Assembly (NCBI GenBank): GCA_918026815.1
Contig: CAKJVC010000140.1
Span: 1 to 64,000, forward strand
Direction: 5' to 3'
Source of the DNA: Chalara sp. BL73
Taxonomy: Eukaryota > Ascomycota > Leotiomycetes > Helotiales
DNA length: 64,000 nucleotides
The notes beneath the pieces are model-generated. The model worked only from the letters and a program-made list of their open reading frames with translations. It did not search any database and was not told the DNA's origin. The position numbers and the translations under genes were made by a program. Each line of letters starts with the position of its first letter. Within the stretch, counting starts at the first letter, position 1. Below are positions 1-11,133 of this stretch, one piece after another.

Positions 1-593
1 GTGGGTCACCGTTCTGGAGTTGCGATTGCCCCAACGGTCTATGGATGTCCTGATCAATGCCAATACTAGATGCACGACCCATATACCCACCAGGCAAGCG
101 ATACCAAGGCTCAGGCAGCACCGACATATTGCGATTAATTTTGCTCCCCTGCCTTTCAGATCAAAATTTTGTACTATCAACCGCGAATCTTTGTTACTTA
201 CGTTTAAAGCATGATGCTCCGAACACCAGAAGTCCGTATAGTCGCCAACCTGAATAGGCATTTGAAGTTCTACCTCGTTCATCGAATATACATACGAGCT
301 AATGATATCCCCCTTGACTATTAGGATCTGAGTAAGGAGACGACGGTATTCCCTATGGATGTCACGCCCAAGGGCAGCAAAGTTGTTCCAAACAACTGTG
401 CTCTTTAGGATACCCTCCACTTTGACTCCAAGAGGAGCGAACCAGGCGTCCTTAGCAAGGCCAGTGATATCCACTACATTATCGCCGAATGCCGTCCCTA
501 GCCTTTTTCTGAGGAACCACGCTTTGTGAATACTCCATATGGAAGGTTCTCTATAGGAAAATCCGTAGGGTCGATAGCATCCACAGCGGCCAT
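1..593 (-). CDS. fahA: Fumarylacetoacetase, 5' part (cut by window edge; one apparent frameshift)
   Basis: Fumarylacetoacetate hydrolase splits fumarylacetoacetate into fumarate and acetoacetate, the last step of tyrosine and phenylalanine catabolism in the cytosol. The start ATG is at 593-591 and opens with MAAVDAIDPTDFPIENLPYG, the family N-terminus. Exon 1 is 593-202, a GTAAGT intron follows, and exon 2 (148 to the edge) reads PEPWYRLPGGYMGRASS, matching the family's GYHGRASS block. The intermediate block VGDYTDFWCSEHHA matches the metal-binding DYTDFYCSYHHA region. The frame slips at a run of five T (504-508, A5 on the coding strand); a sixth A would restore EKRLGTAFGDNVVD. No other stop is seen. 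The gene diverges from homogentisate dioxygenase across 313 bp, which supports the assignment. The C-terminal half lies outside the window. Confidence 0.88.
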
Positions 594-906
594 TTTGAAT
601 CTTGGAATTTGGGGAAACGTTCAACAGACACTGAACTCACCAGACTTAGCATTGGGAAGGAACAAAAAATAAAGGTGAGGCAACCGATTTAAACCCTAGG
701 TAAACTAGGCCTCTTGGCCTAGTTCGACGGAGATAGGGCGGGGTGTGGCAACACCACCAAGACGGAGAAGAAGCGGGTGTTAACACGATAAGAGACAACC
801 CGTGAGGGTACATTACAAACTTAAAAGCCTGCATGCTTCCCCGTTTCGTAACGCCTTTCTTGTCTTCCCATAACCATATGCTCTCCAAACCTGCTCTTTT
901 ATAATC
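594..906. promoter_or_regulatory. Divergent promoter between fumarylacetoacetase and homogentisate dioxygenase
   Basis: These 313 bases separate two divergently transcribed genes of one pathway, so they must hold both promoters. In Aspergillus the corresponding genes are clustered and induced together by phenylacetate or homogentisate. I see a stretch rich in GGCCT/AGGCC words around 700-725 but no motif I can name. Confidence 0.6.
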
Positions 907-2488
907 ATGACGTCCAGTTCTACGCAAACGCTCCAATATATTCATGGATTTGGTTCATTTGTTGAAACTGAAGCGACTACCTCCGGCACACTTCCTATTG
1001 GGCGAAACAATCCTCAGAAGCCACCTCATGGCTTGATATGCGAGAAGTTGTCGGGGACGGCGTTCACAGCACCTCGCAAAGAGAATAAGCAAACGATAAA
1101 AGCCAAGTAAATTTAAGCTCAAGCGAGAGACCCGAACCACTAACATCAGTATTTTGCTTTGGTATTAGGTTTCTTTATCGCATCCTCCCAGCAGTAGTCC
1201 ATTCGAAGTTTGAGAAATATGAAGGCATCGGCGCATCTATTTCACTCGCAACCGATCATTTAATGGATGTGCCTGACCAACTGCGATGGTCTCCTTTTGA
1301 CATCGAGGACGGGAATACATTTGTCAGCGGCATGAGGCTCATCAGCGGATCTGGAACACCACAATCAAAGCAGGGTCTGGCGATTTATATTTACACTGCA
1401 ACAGTGGATATGCCAAAACGCCAGTGTTTCTACTCTGCTGACGGAGACATGTTAATTGTACCTCAAATAGGTGGCCTCAACATACAAACTGAGCTTGGGA
1501 AGCTTAGCATCGAACCTAATGAAATTGCCGTCATCCCCGAGGGATTCGATTTCAGGTAAACTACCAGAAATCCGGTGATGGGGATTCTGGTATGAGAGGC
1601 TACATAATGGAGATATTTGGCCCAAACCATTTTGAGTTGCCGAATCTTGGCGTAATCGGTTCCTCTGGTTGCGCAAATCCGCGTGACTTTCAAATTCCAA
1701 TTGCCGCGTTCGATGAAGATTATGGCTCTGACTGGGAGGTTGTTGCTAAATATGCAGGAAAGCTCTTTAGGCTTGCCCAGAACCACACCCCCTTCGATGT
1801 GGTGGGTTGGCATGGCAATTATTACCCATACAAGTATGACCTGACTAAATTCAACGCGATTAATTCTGTAACATATGATCATTTGGTATGGCATCTTTGT
1901 TGAGAGTGCTGCTGCGCTGAAGAAGTTTATCACTAATTATCAGGCAAGGATCCTAGCATATTCACAGTATTAACTTGTCAGTCGACTATCACCGGCACTG
2001 CAATTGCCGATTTCGTTGTCATCCCGCCGAACTTGTGGGTTATTGCCGAGGATACGTATAGGTATGGCTTATCTCACTCGTGAAGACAAACCACTCATCT
2101 TCTATCAGGCCTCCTTGGTTCCACCGTAACTGCATGTCGGAATTCATGGGCTTGATTAGAGGTCAACATGGGGCCAAGCATGGAGATAGTTTTGCGCCAG
2201 GTGGAGCCAGCCTGCACAACATCATGAGCGGCCACGGGCCTGATGCGGCTACCCACAAACTCGCCACGAATATGCCACTAATGCCAATGAAAACGGGAAA
2301 TAGTCTAGGTACGAATAGATTTTTGGTGTTTCATCATAGCTGCTAAAGTATGTTCAACAGCGTTTATGTTCGAATCATCATTGTTCTTGGGTGTAACTAA
2401 ATGGGCATTGCAAACTAGCGGTAAACGGCAAGATGATTATAACTCACACTGGGAATCGATCACACCATCATTTAAGCTTGACAAGTAA
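907..2488 (+). CDS. hmgA: Homogentisate 1,2-dioxygenase, five exons, one apparent frameshift
   Basis: This is a non-haem iron ring-cleaving dioxygenase that turns homogentisate into maleylacetoacetate. Exons by eye are 907-1106, 1169-1885, 1949-2061, 2109-2308 and 2361-2488. Exon 1 carries the family block [10 protein letters not shown]; exon 2 opens with [15 protein letters not shown]. The catalytic and iron-ligand blocks are all present: [11 protein letters not shown] (general base His), [11 protein letters not shown] (ligand His and Glu) and HGPDAATH (ligand His). The C-terminus is [19 protein letters not shown]. The reading frame breaks at a GG pair (1555-1556): one more G would give [16 protein letters not shown] and reopen the frame. 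A 41-base intron at 1556-1596 would also rescue the frame but would delete about a dozen residues the family keeps. The gene diverges from fumarylacetoacetase. Confidence 0.9.
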
Positions 2489-3077
2489 CTTATTAAAAGA
2501 AGTTTAAACTCTAGTATGTAACTAAATAATAAAGTATCCCTCCAATCTATCTCCTTCCGAGTTTATTTTTAAATTACCCCCACACCCGTTACGGCCTACA
2601 CATCCTGAGGCATATCGAATGAGGCTCCGCACGGAGGTTAAAATCTGTAAAGGAGTAGGTGTATTACGTATAGGGCAAGAACTCTAATAACAAGTATGAG
2701 AATATTATTTGAGTTGAGTATGAGGCTCCTATCCTACGAAATGCTACCTAGTTATATCGGACATTCATTCTCCTAGGTCATCTAGATCCTCAGGCTCTTT
2801 ACCTTAACCCGGAGTGTCAGAAATAGGATCTATTAACCAGAAGATCAATTAGAGAATCTGAAAGGGTATCACAACAATAGAGTACAGGCTTATTAGAGGC
2901 GTTGCAAATATATATTCTTTACGGTTATACGCCGTAATATATAGCTCCTTGGCCTACCACGTAAATCAATTCCAGGCACGCAGGATCCCAACAATCTTGT
3001 AAGGTGACCACATAAAATGCCTGCACTACAGCTTCTTATCGAGTCCGATTTCATCTTTCAATTTCGTCCACACCAAC
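2489..3077. other. Intergenic, AT-rich, no gene seen
   Basis: This stretch has short, stop-rich frames on both strands. A small hairpin-like palindrome (TTACGG/CCGTAA around a short loop) lies near 2921-2938. Nothing else can be supported. Confidence 0.5.
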
Positions 3078-3567
3078 TTAGCAACTCCCAGCCCACCACC
3101 CTGTCGTGCAGCATGTAGTTAGCATAAAGCCATCCTCGATATAGTGCGTACATACGGGTAGAGGAATATCCTGATCTGGTGTCAACGTAAGTTGTTGACT
3201 CCCATCTTTATTCACATCCAAATCCACTCTCCTGAGCTGTATACCCCCTGTCCATTCTGGCGGGATTGCAACCTCAACATTACAGCTCAGCCAAATTGCA
3301 TCCTCCTTTGCGTACAATTCATAAGGGCCAGCATACGCTATAGTGTTTTTGCAGAAAAATTAATGGGCTGTCTGGTCCTTCATTTGCATTGGTCGTAGTT
3401 AGATTCGCTGATAGATATCCTGAGCTTGAGACCAGGATACGACCGAGAGGGGAATCGCCGTATGGCTTCATTACAAATGTCGAGTTGGAGCCTTTACCCA
3501 GGATTGTGAAAGATTGGAGAGCCCAGGCTCCTACAAGTCGATCGCGAACCACATTCATTTCATGCAT
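3078..3567 (-). CDS. Lipocalin-like domain protein (Lipocalin_5 type), one apparent frameshift
   Basis: The protein starts MHEMNVVRDRLVGAWAL, with the short Lipocalin_5 opening (RDRLVGTW), then ILVSSSGYLSANL, which matches the family's IYTPDGYMSAQL strand. The second part reads IAYAGPYELYAKEDAIWL, matching the family's YAGRYEV block, then VAIPPEWTGGIQLRRVDLD, matching its FPNWVGTEQVRRFEL block. The two halves lie in different frames. The slip is at T5 (3346-3350, A5 on the coding strand); four A would read FLQNTIAYAGPYE without interruption. Members are small (about 140-170 residues) and often sit in fungal or bacterial biosynthetic clusters; their ligands are mostly unknown. An alternative start is Met4. 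Function here is not established. Confidence 0.72.
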
Positions 3568-4511
3568 TTTGTAAAGACAATTTTCTTGACTGGCAGAATC
3601 TAGTCACAGATGAATAGAAATTTCCATAGAATTATCGTCAGGCAAAAGTAGATTAATAACTTAGTGTTCTAATTGCTGAGGTGGGTTGTATATAATCAGT
3701 ACTGTAATATTATGCTTATAAATACTACCCGTCGGAGATATGACGGAGAAGGTGTCTTAAGCCTAATGCATGAATAGACTACGACTAGGCCCAGGTTGGG
3801 TGGATTTTGACTTTAAAACCAACTCAAGTAAAGCTTCAGTAGTAAAACTATATTATTAATATATTCATAACTGTCAGGCGTTGGGTACAATATCCGACGT
3901 CGCATGCCAAATAGCTTATCCTACGACATGTACCAGTACGGGCCCTGACAGTGTAAGCAAGTTTACTGAGCGTCAGACCCCTGGTTCTCACGTGCCTTGT
4001 TACCTAAGGGCGGCGCTTTTGTATAACAGGAAAATAGGAGCAAAAAAAAGGCCAAAGATTTAGTTGTGTCAATTGAATACCAGGTGCTACCTTGCAGCCC
4101 TGTCAGCTGTAAGTCTTTTATTTACGCATAACATTTATCATTTTTACTTAGTTGACGATTCTCTCGAGATCAACTTTCATTTTTAACTTAGGGCTCTCGC
4201 AATAAGTTAGGCAACTTTTATTAGCTAGTCAAAAGGGTTAGAATCGGATTCGTAGCACCATATATTACATGATTGATTTACCGTACACTGTGATACGCCA
4301 TGTCTAGGCTCATTAGAGAGCGGTTGTCTGTATGTCCTTAACAAGCCGATAGTAAAGGCTGTCGGAAATATGTCGGCGTAACTGGCTTGGCACAAGCGGA
4401 GTATGTTGAATGTCCTAATGTGCGAATTATATATGTATCCATACACTTTCCAGTGTCGGCCAACAAAGCAAACTTTCTGTATAGCACTCAATTCTTCCAT
4501 ACTCCCACCAG
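3568..4511. other. Intergenic, AT-rich, no gene seen
   Basis: The region is rich in A and T with many stops in every frame. A minus-strand open stretch at 4225-4500 has no recognisable domain. It contains the putative promoter of the downstream mpaB-like gene. Confidence 0.5.
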
Positions 4512-5467
4512 ATGTTGTTCAATGAGTTACCACAATTTCCCCTGCGTTGGGTGAGCGTGTTAGTCACTGCTTATCTGGCTCTAGTAAGACTACTTCGCTA
4601 TCACAACTACAAGGATATCAACAAGCGACATGGTCGATACTCGCATGACCCATATTCTATGAATTATACAACCGCGCACAAGATAATGAAAACTACTATC
4701 GTGCGAGAATTCCCGTTCATGTATGCATTCGCAGTACAATTTGCTTTGATTAAGGGGTACGCATTACCATCTGGTACCGCACTGCTCGTCCAAACACGTC
4801 GTTTGGCTTCCACAAAGCACGCTGGGAAACGGTCAGAAGACACTGTGCTCATATTGAATGAGTTGCTGGTTTCAGGTATCGACAGCGACCGTGGCCTGGC
4901 TGCGCTTTCCAAGATGAATTGGATTCACCGACAGTATGGATCTAAGATCCAGAATGGTGACATGGTTTATACCCTATCGCTGTTTGTCCTCGAGCCAATC
5001 CGTTGGATCAATGCGCATGAGTGGCGAAGGCTGTCCAAGGCCGAAGAAATTGCCATTTTCACATACTGGAAGGAGATCGGTAATCGTATGGGCATAACTG
5101 GTATTCCAGAGACTCTCCCAGCATTCGAAGCATGGGTAGAAGACTTCGAGACGGAGAACATGAGATACGCAGAGAGTAATCGCATATGTACCATGGCAAC
5201 AATCAACATATTTCTTAAGCCTTTGCCTCGGTTCATACAAGACTTCGGCAAAAGGTGATGACCGCATTTATGGAACCACGAATCCGACCGCTAGTAGGAC
5301 TAGATGACCCACCTTGGATTGTCTCAGCCGGGGTTGCCTTTTTATTTGAATGTCGAAAACATGCCATTCGACATTTCTTCCTTCCGCGCTTGCGAGATTA
5401 CCATGTTCTTGGCACGAGCATCCGTGGGGGAAGGCTGAACAACAGATTCATTGCCGGCCTATCATAG
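4512..5467 (+). CDS. mpaB/DUF2236-family oxygenase (rubber-oxygenase-like), one apparent frameshift
   Basis: The family (PF09995) includes the ER-bound oxygenase MpaB of mycophenolic acid synthesis and latex-clearing oxygenases. An N-terminal hydrophobic segment (about residues 11-30) fits an ER anchor. It is followed by DPYSMNYTTAHKIMKTT, REFPFMYAFAVQFALIKGYA, the AGKRSEDTVLIL block and MVYTLSLFVLEPIRWINAHE, all close to fungal members. The frame breaks at AAAAGG (5250-5255): one extra base would continue directly into VMTAFMEPRIRPLVGL and run to the stop at 5465-5467. The joined protein would be about 318 residues, slightly short of the roughly 400-residue fungal relatives. Its substrate cannot be told from sequence. 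Confidence 0.8.
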
Positions 5468-6449
5468 AAGTAGTCCTTCGATGCGATGAAACTTTGGGAT
5501 CTTGTTAGTGTTCATGCTTCGGTCCCGAACTTCCATAGACTTCAGCTTCTTCTTGTGCGCTATGTCTATTTCAAGTTTTCTTGTCCCTTGTCCTCCCATA
5601 GATACCTACTGTAATAGGCCATTATCAAGCTTTTATGCTTTAATTGTTTGCTGATACCATACTGTCGATGACAAGATATGATTTGTGCACTGGCCCAGTA
5701 GTGGTGGGAACACGATTTGCGGCAACGACGCCACAAGCTCGTCCTGGAAAAAGTTCTCCGGATGCCGAGTAAACGGAAGCTGGCGAAACTGAGCTGCCTG
5801 TGAATCTTCTTGAGGATTGAAGTGAATCCCGGCACTGATCTGTGTACGCAACTAGGCATGATATGTAAACGCCATGCTAAGATTTGCCAATTGTTGTTTC
5901 TATACTTTAATACTGAGCTCATTGATACGGTGTCTGATCATATATATCTGTAGGCTGCCATGTTTTCTGCCCATTTCCTGAACACCACATCTTTATTTCA
6001 TTTTCTACGGCTCATTTCTAACAGATAACTTGAATCTCTATTGAGTGAATCTGTACTCTATATAGTGTAATCATGCAGAGGAATGTCTTACTGAGGCTTC
6101 GGCCCCACATAACGAGCCTGATGTATCCTGTGCAAATGAGTTTTGCTTAGCGTAGAAAATGCCACATGCTATCCACGCTGTACCCCGCGTTGTCCGACCA
6201 AAAAGTCTAATGAGAATCCGCGCTCCCCTCAAAGCTTAGGCTTGGGAAAAGAAAATCCAGATCTACAATCTGGAGATGATATCCAGGCGTGCGGTAACCA
6301 GGGATCAGCTCCCTCACGATAGTATATTCTCTCATCTTATATCAAGCCCCATTCTGCACAAATTTGCTCCTCAGAATCTTCTGTCTCATCGTCGCTCACT
6401 CCCATGCCCTTTCGAAGAACTAGGATTCTTCGGTTAATCCTTGGGTATC
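5468..6449. other. Intergenic with an unrecognised minus-strand open fragment
   Basis: On the minus strand 5851-5633 is open and reads ISAGIHFNPQEDSQAAQFRQ and then RHPENFFQDELVASLPQIVF, which looks protein-like, but I cannot name a family or find flanking exons. It may be a relic of a gene. The rest, including the upstream region of the MFS gene, shows no feature. Confidence 0.35.
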
Positions 6450-8565
6450 ATGATGGAGAACTCATCAAAGAGGAACGAGAAGCTCGAAACCATCCACCTT
6501 CAAGACTCCACAGATGTTGATGTGGTCCAACAGGTTCACCAGGATGGCACAGTTGATTTTGTCGATACTCATGCTTTGGGGGAGCATTGGAGCAGATGCC
6601 AAAGGGATACTTCTACAGCTGGCAATTTATTGGCACTGTGATTGTAAGTCAATTCTGCAGATTGATGTCTGCCAGACAAAACTAATTCGACTTGTCAGGC
6701 AACTTGTCTTGCGAACAACTGTGCCTATCTCGGGTGGGTCTTACCAGCAAATACTCTGTAAGTTAGATGCTTCACAATAGGACGATTACCGTTGATAAAT
6801 AAACAGGCTGCTCATCAATGAGGACATCGGTCCTTCACCTAATCTTCAATGGGTCGCTACTGTGTGGACCTTGGGATCGTCTGTTGGTTTCTTGCTAGTC
6901 GGTCGACTGAGTGACATTTTTGGACGTAAAGTACGCTTTCATCACCCGTGCCTTGGTTTCTGATCTTTAGAATACTATGGTTTATTATTCTCCTGTCAAA
7001 GTACGTAGGCTAACAAGGATATAGTGGATGGTGATGGCATCTACTGGTCTTGGGCTCATCGGATGTATTGTTGGTTGCACCGCTACTTCTATTAATGCGC
7101 TTATCGGCGCAAATCTTTACAACGGTCTAGGGGCTGCTGGTCAGCTGAGTTTCGGAATCGTTCTTGGAGAGCTCGTGCCAAATAAACAACGTGGTCCAAT
7201 CGTCACACTGGTTTTTTTTGAGTGCTGCGCCATTCGCAGGTGTGTTCTTTCCATCTCTACCCGTTAGACACATAGTCTCATTTTTGAAGAGTCGCTTACC
7301 CAATATAGTATTTGGCCCTGCCATTGCACGAGCATTCTTCATCAATACTGCAGCCAAATGGAGATGGAGCTACTATCTCGGTGTCATATTCTCCGGAACA
7401 GCTCTGTTAATGTACCAATTCTGTTATCATCCCCCACTTACACTCAGCTTCACGTGCAAGGAAAGACTAAGTGGCAACAAATGAAGGAACTCGACTATGG
7501 CGGACTGTTGATTTATTTCGCTGGTATGGTGTTATCAATCATCGGTCTGAGCTGGGGAGGAGGAACGTATCCTTGGGTCAGCGGTAAAGTTCTTGGCACC
7601 TTGATCACTGGGATCTTGTGTTTGGTTGCCCTCCCATTCTATGGTAAAAATCCAGAATCAATGTTTACGCTGCAAAATACTGATCCCGCGCAGAGGCATA
7701 CGTCGTCAAAGAAGGCGCCCTTGTTCCACCCCGTCTTTTCCGCTCAATAGGCTACGTCGCAATCACCGTGGCAGCCACCATTGGCGCAATGGTTTACTAC
7801 GCCCTGACCATTCTGTGGCCTACCATTCTCGGCACGATATATACGACAAATGTAATGAAAATTGGGTGGCAGTCGTCCGTTGTCGGTGGCGGTATTCTGC
7901 TCGGCCAAGTCTTTGGTGGCTTCGGTCTCTCCTATATACCTTATGTCAAATGGCAAACAGTCATCATGTCCGTTCTCAGCATGGCATTCGTCACCTCCCT
8001 CGTCTCGCTATCCGAGGACAAACATGCAGAATTCATTGTCTTCGGCACTCTTGCTTGTATCTTCATCGGTTACGTTGACAACATCACTTTCCCAGGTGTT
8101 ACCTTGGTGATTGAGCCTCAGGATATCGGCCTGGCGACTGGAGTGCTGGGCAGTATCCGCGGTTTTGGTGGTGCGGTGGCTCAAGCTCTATATGTCTCTG
8201 TGCTCACCAACAAACTTGCGGATTACCTCCCTGCATATGTCGCTCCAGCAGTGGTGCAAGCTGGCCTTCCAGCATCATCGCTACCCTCTCTCTTCGCAGG
8301 TCTCACGACTGGCAACTTTACCGCTGTCCCGGATATCACTCCTACCATCATCGGGGTTGCCGCAACACAGGCAAAACGCGCTTATATTGACTCTTTCCAC
8401 ATTGTGTTCTATGCGACGATTCCTTTCAGCACGCTGTTGATTTTATCGGCATGCTTTGTACCGAATATGGATAAGTATCTCGGAAATAATGTCGCGAAGA
8501 GACTCCAGAACTTCAAGAACACAGATGATTCTGACGTCTCAGAGAAGCAGGTGGAGACTGTATGA
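6450..8565 (+). CDS. MFS transporter, TRI12 (trichothecene-efflux-like) family, three apparent frameshifts
   Basis: This is a 14-helix-type drug/metabolite exporter of the fungal TRI12 branch. Exons by eye are 6450-6643, 6699-6757, 6807-6930, 7025-7239, 7309-7643 and 7694-8565. Family blocks appear in order: ALEQMPKGYFYSWQFIGTVI, GRLSDIFGRKW (MFS motif A), GQLSFGIVLGELVPNKQRG, VFGPAIARAF, KELDYGG, LSWGGGTYPW and GALVPPRLFRSIGYV. The last exon ends DVSEKQVETV. The frame slips at G5 (6578-6582, needs one more G), T8 (7212-7219, one T too many) and C5 (7431-7435, needs one more C). No substitution stops are seen. The apparent break near 7700 is explained by an intron (7644-7693). Its neighbours suggest export of an aromatic or secondary metabolite, but the substrate is unknown. 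Confidence 0.85.
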
Positions 8566-8724
8566 GTGAGTTTCATTGTCACTTTTTCTGAAATGTGAAA
8601 ATATAATATAAAATCCTGGGGCTCAAAGATACTGAGGCTGTGATGTTGTAATATTATCTTAATTCTACATCGTCTGCGTATATTTTTCCGCCATGCTTGC
8701 TTCGTCTCGTCATTCATTGCATGA

Positions 8725-9850
8725 CTAGCTTGACGGTTTATCTTTGGTGTCAGCCTCGGACAGTCGAGTGAAAGTAACAGCTACCTCCTCCGCCAAATCA
8801 CTCGCTTGTAGACTTCGACCTTTCTTCGTGAATGCGAGGCGCGAGCATTCCTGCAATATTTAGTACACTAGATACCAACAAATCTTGAGAAGGCGAACCT
8901 TACCCTCACCAATGAACCGCCACCAAAACCTACAAGTGCGAGGGAGTTCTGTGGGATTCGTGTCTCTTTCGCGATCCCAGATTCTATCAATACACGCCTT
9001 TCTCCACCATAGAAATGTTGCTAAATTTCCGGTGAGAATGTCGCCTGGTCACCACTGCATTAAAGTCCTCCCTCAAGATCACTGATATACGTATACTCGC
9101 CATTTGACATATAATCTCTTCCCCTTTCTGTACAGGCGTCACTCCGCCAAATTCTCCAGCTAATTTCTTAACTCCCGCACCACTTCTAGCTCTGTAGCTC
9201 AAAGCCTTTGCTTTTACACAGACGGCCAAACTCCGCCATGTTTGGGGTAAGAATATAGTTCTTGTAGTCCTGCACAAAATTTGGCTTAGTTTATGCGAGA
9301 TGTAGTCCGTGGGCATCGAGAACAAAAGGGATATTTTCTTTGCGCGCAGCTGAGATGACATGTGCGCAAGTGCCCTGTATCAGCTCATCCCGCCCCAACC
9401 CTGGCCCAATAACCAGGGTATGAAGACGGGACAGCATTGCCGTCACGGCTTCGGCAATCGGCTCAGACGAATTTGAAAACTCGTGGGTAGATTGCCGTAT
9501 TAGATTTGGCGAACAGGTCTTAATGACCTGGGAGCTTGAGGTTCGCAGATCACATGACTCTATATCTTCAATTAGCACTGAACTCTTGCAGCTTTGGCAG
9601 AGGCACACCATATCTGCCCCTAGTGGAGCGCTGGCCATGGCAGAAAAATATGACCGGTATAATCTTCGCTACCACCGATGACCCATCTACGCGTCCCATT
9701 TGACCAACGTAAAATTATCATATATATCACGTGAATACTTTGTTGGCTGAATACACCTTTGTGGAACTTCCCGAGCATGGGAAGTATCATTTTTCGAACC
9801 TTGAGCAGAAGCTCTTTCGTCTTGGGAGACATGTTGACAGGATCAGACAT
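8725..9850 (-). pseudogene. Decayed ATP-dependent NAD(P)H-hydrate dehydratase
   Basis: The enzyme normally repairs hydrated NADH/NADPH (NADHX) in an ATP-dependent reaction. Remnants in order are LLLKVRKMILPMLGKFHKG, QMGRVDG, GGSEDYTG, SAMASAPLGADMV, the nucleotide-binding block [56 protein letters not shown] and [13 protein letters not shown] to the stop at 8727-8725. They lie in different frames. Breaks include lost bases at the coding-strand T5 (A5 at 9644-9648) and at short G runs, and stop codons replacing coding codons after GLHLA (near 9295) and after DLEGGL. The conserved DADGL motif reads DAHGL, so an active-site Asp is changed. Some intron boundaries (GTAAGG to TTGCAG before ECSRLAF) are preserved. 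This is the most decayed gene of the left island. Confidence 0.82.
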
Positions 9851-10400
9851 TTGTCTGCTAACTATTCAGAGGATACCTTTGAAGCTGCGTTAATACGAAC
9901 TGAACACGATAGAAGGCGATCAGGAGAGCCAAAAACTCTGCAAAGTATCGTTCATGCGATTGATTTTGATTGTGATGGTTGTGTTCAGTTGTATTTTAGA
10001 AGAAGATCTATGTATGATGTCAGTCCGAAAATGCAAGCCATGCAGCACGATGATTATTTACGTATGAAGTCATCATCGGCTGGGCAAATATTTCTTCACA
10101 TTATTATCAACATAATGTCATTCTTTGAAATACCCTCTGGCTGCGTGCACCCTCATAGTATGGTAGGTTCCTGTGACGATCTGATAATATTTCATTGGGG
10201 CACATTCGCCTCTACAACTGTTGGCAGCACCCCAACACAGGATCAAAAGCTCTAGCTGCGTTCTAACGGATCCCATTGGTCAAAGATACTTAGTGCGTCT
10301 ACTTCGCCTTCCTACTCTCCCTGGTACTGCACCTACATCTCATTACTGGATCGCGAGGAACAACTCTTATCTCCCTAGCTCGTTCGTCTGCCGTAGCATA
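9851..10400. other. Intergenic, no gene seen
   Basis: A plus-strand open stretch crosses this interval but has no recognisable motif and overlaps the reverse strand of the dehydratase relic. The 3' part must hold the promoter of the GFA-family gene. Confidence 0.45.
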
Positions 10401-11133
10401 ATGACTACCAGTGAGCCGCACGTGGCTCAACATGCAACGGGAAAGGAGGCAGAGAAGCTCAACGTCAGCAAGTCCGACGAGTGGAAAATCCTTGCACCGT
10501 ATAACGTTCATGGAAGGGAGAGTGATTTTAAGGCCTTGTACGATGCGAGTTGTCATTGCGGCCGAGTTACATATCAACTGAGTAGAGAGAAGCCTTTAGA
10601 TGCAAAATACTGTCACTGTAAAACATGCCAAAAACTCCACGGTGAGTCGTTTTCTTGAACTGGCGCCGGACGATACTAACTGCAGATGGGCATCGCTCTG
10701 ACTTGTCTTCAGGAGCTCCGTTTCAATGGGCTGTAATCTTCCACAAAGGGGATATCAGTTTCACAAATGGACACAATAATCTCACATGGTATGAGAGCAG
10801 CGACAAAGCTGTTGAGCATAGATTGCCTTGCAAAGTCACCTGCTCATACTGCCGGACGCCTATCATGGACGAAGGCCGCAACATGATTTTGATATTTCCA
10901 ACGTTAATCAATTTCAAGTCTCCGGAGGAACAGAAACGCTTTGATCCAACGTACGCTACAGATTTGTTTTCTAATCTGATACGTGATCTATTTGCTAATT
11001 TTGTTCTGCTAGCTGCCACATTTTCTATGGCAGCCGTGTGGTGGATATTTCGGATGGGAGGCCGAAATGGAGCGGTATTAATGAGCAAAGTAAATTGCTG
11101 GATGAGGGCTCGCAGAACAGTCAGGACAATTAA
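10401..11133 (+). CDS. GFA/CENP-V-family zinc protein, intact
   Basis: This belongs to the glutathione-dependent formaldehyde-activating enzyme (GFA) superfamily, a small zinc fold. Exons are 10401-10641, 10713-10950 and 11013-11133, giving 199 residues with clean GT-AG borders; the first intron is GTGAGT..CTTCAG. The zinc-site cysteines are visible: SCHCGRV, KYCHCKTCQKLHG and CSYCRTPIMDEG. The block GAPFQWAVIFHKGDISFTNG follows the first intron, as is usual. The C-terminus is CHIFYGSRVVDISDGRPKWS and a short polar tail. Most fungal members have no proven substrate, so formaldehyde activation should not be assumed. A broken paralogue lies tail-to-tail downstream. Confidence 0.85.

Noticed and set aside
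1556..1596. 41-base intron in homogentisate dioxygenase
   Set aside because: It would restore the frame but is unusually short and deletes residues the family has; a missing G restores FRVNYQKSG instead.
2489..4511. Repeat-induced point mutation relic of a transposon
   Set aside because: The AT-richness is suggestive, but I found no transposase or reverse transcriptase remnant and no terminal repeats. A TpA/ApT index calculation would settle it.
7644..7720. Apparent frameshift in the MFS gene before LFRSIGYV
   Set aside because: A GTAAAA..CGCAG intron (7644-7693) joins FY to EAYVVKEGALVPPRLFRS, matching the family; no indel is needed.
9731..10255. 174-codon plus-strand frame
   Set aside because: It overlaps the reverse strand of the dehydratase relic, has no motif, and its codon pattern is unconvincing.
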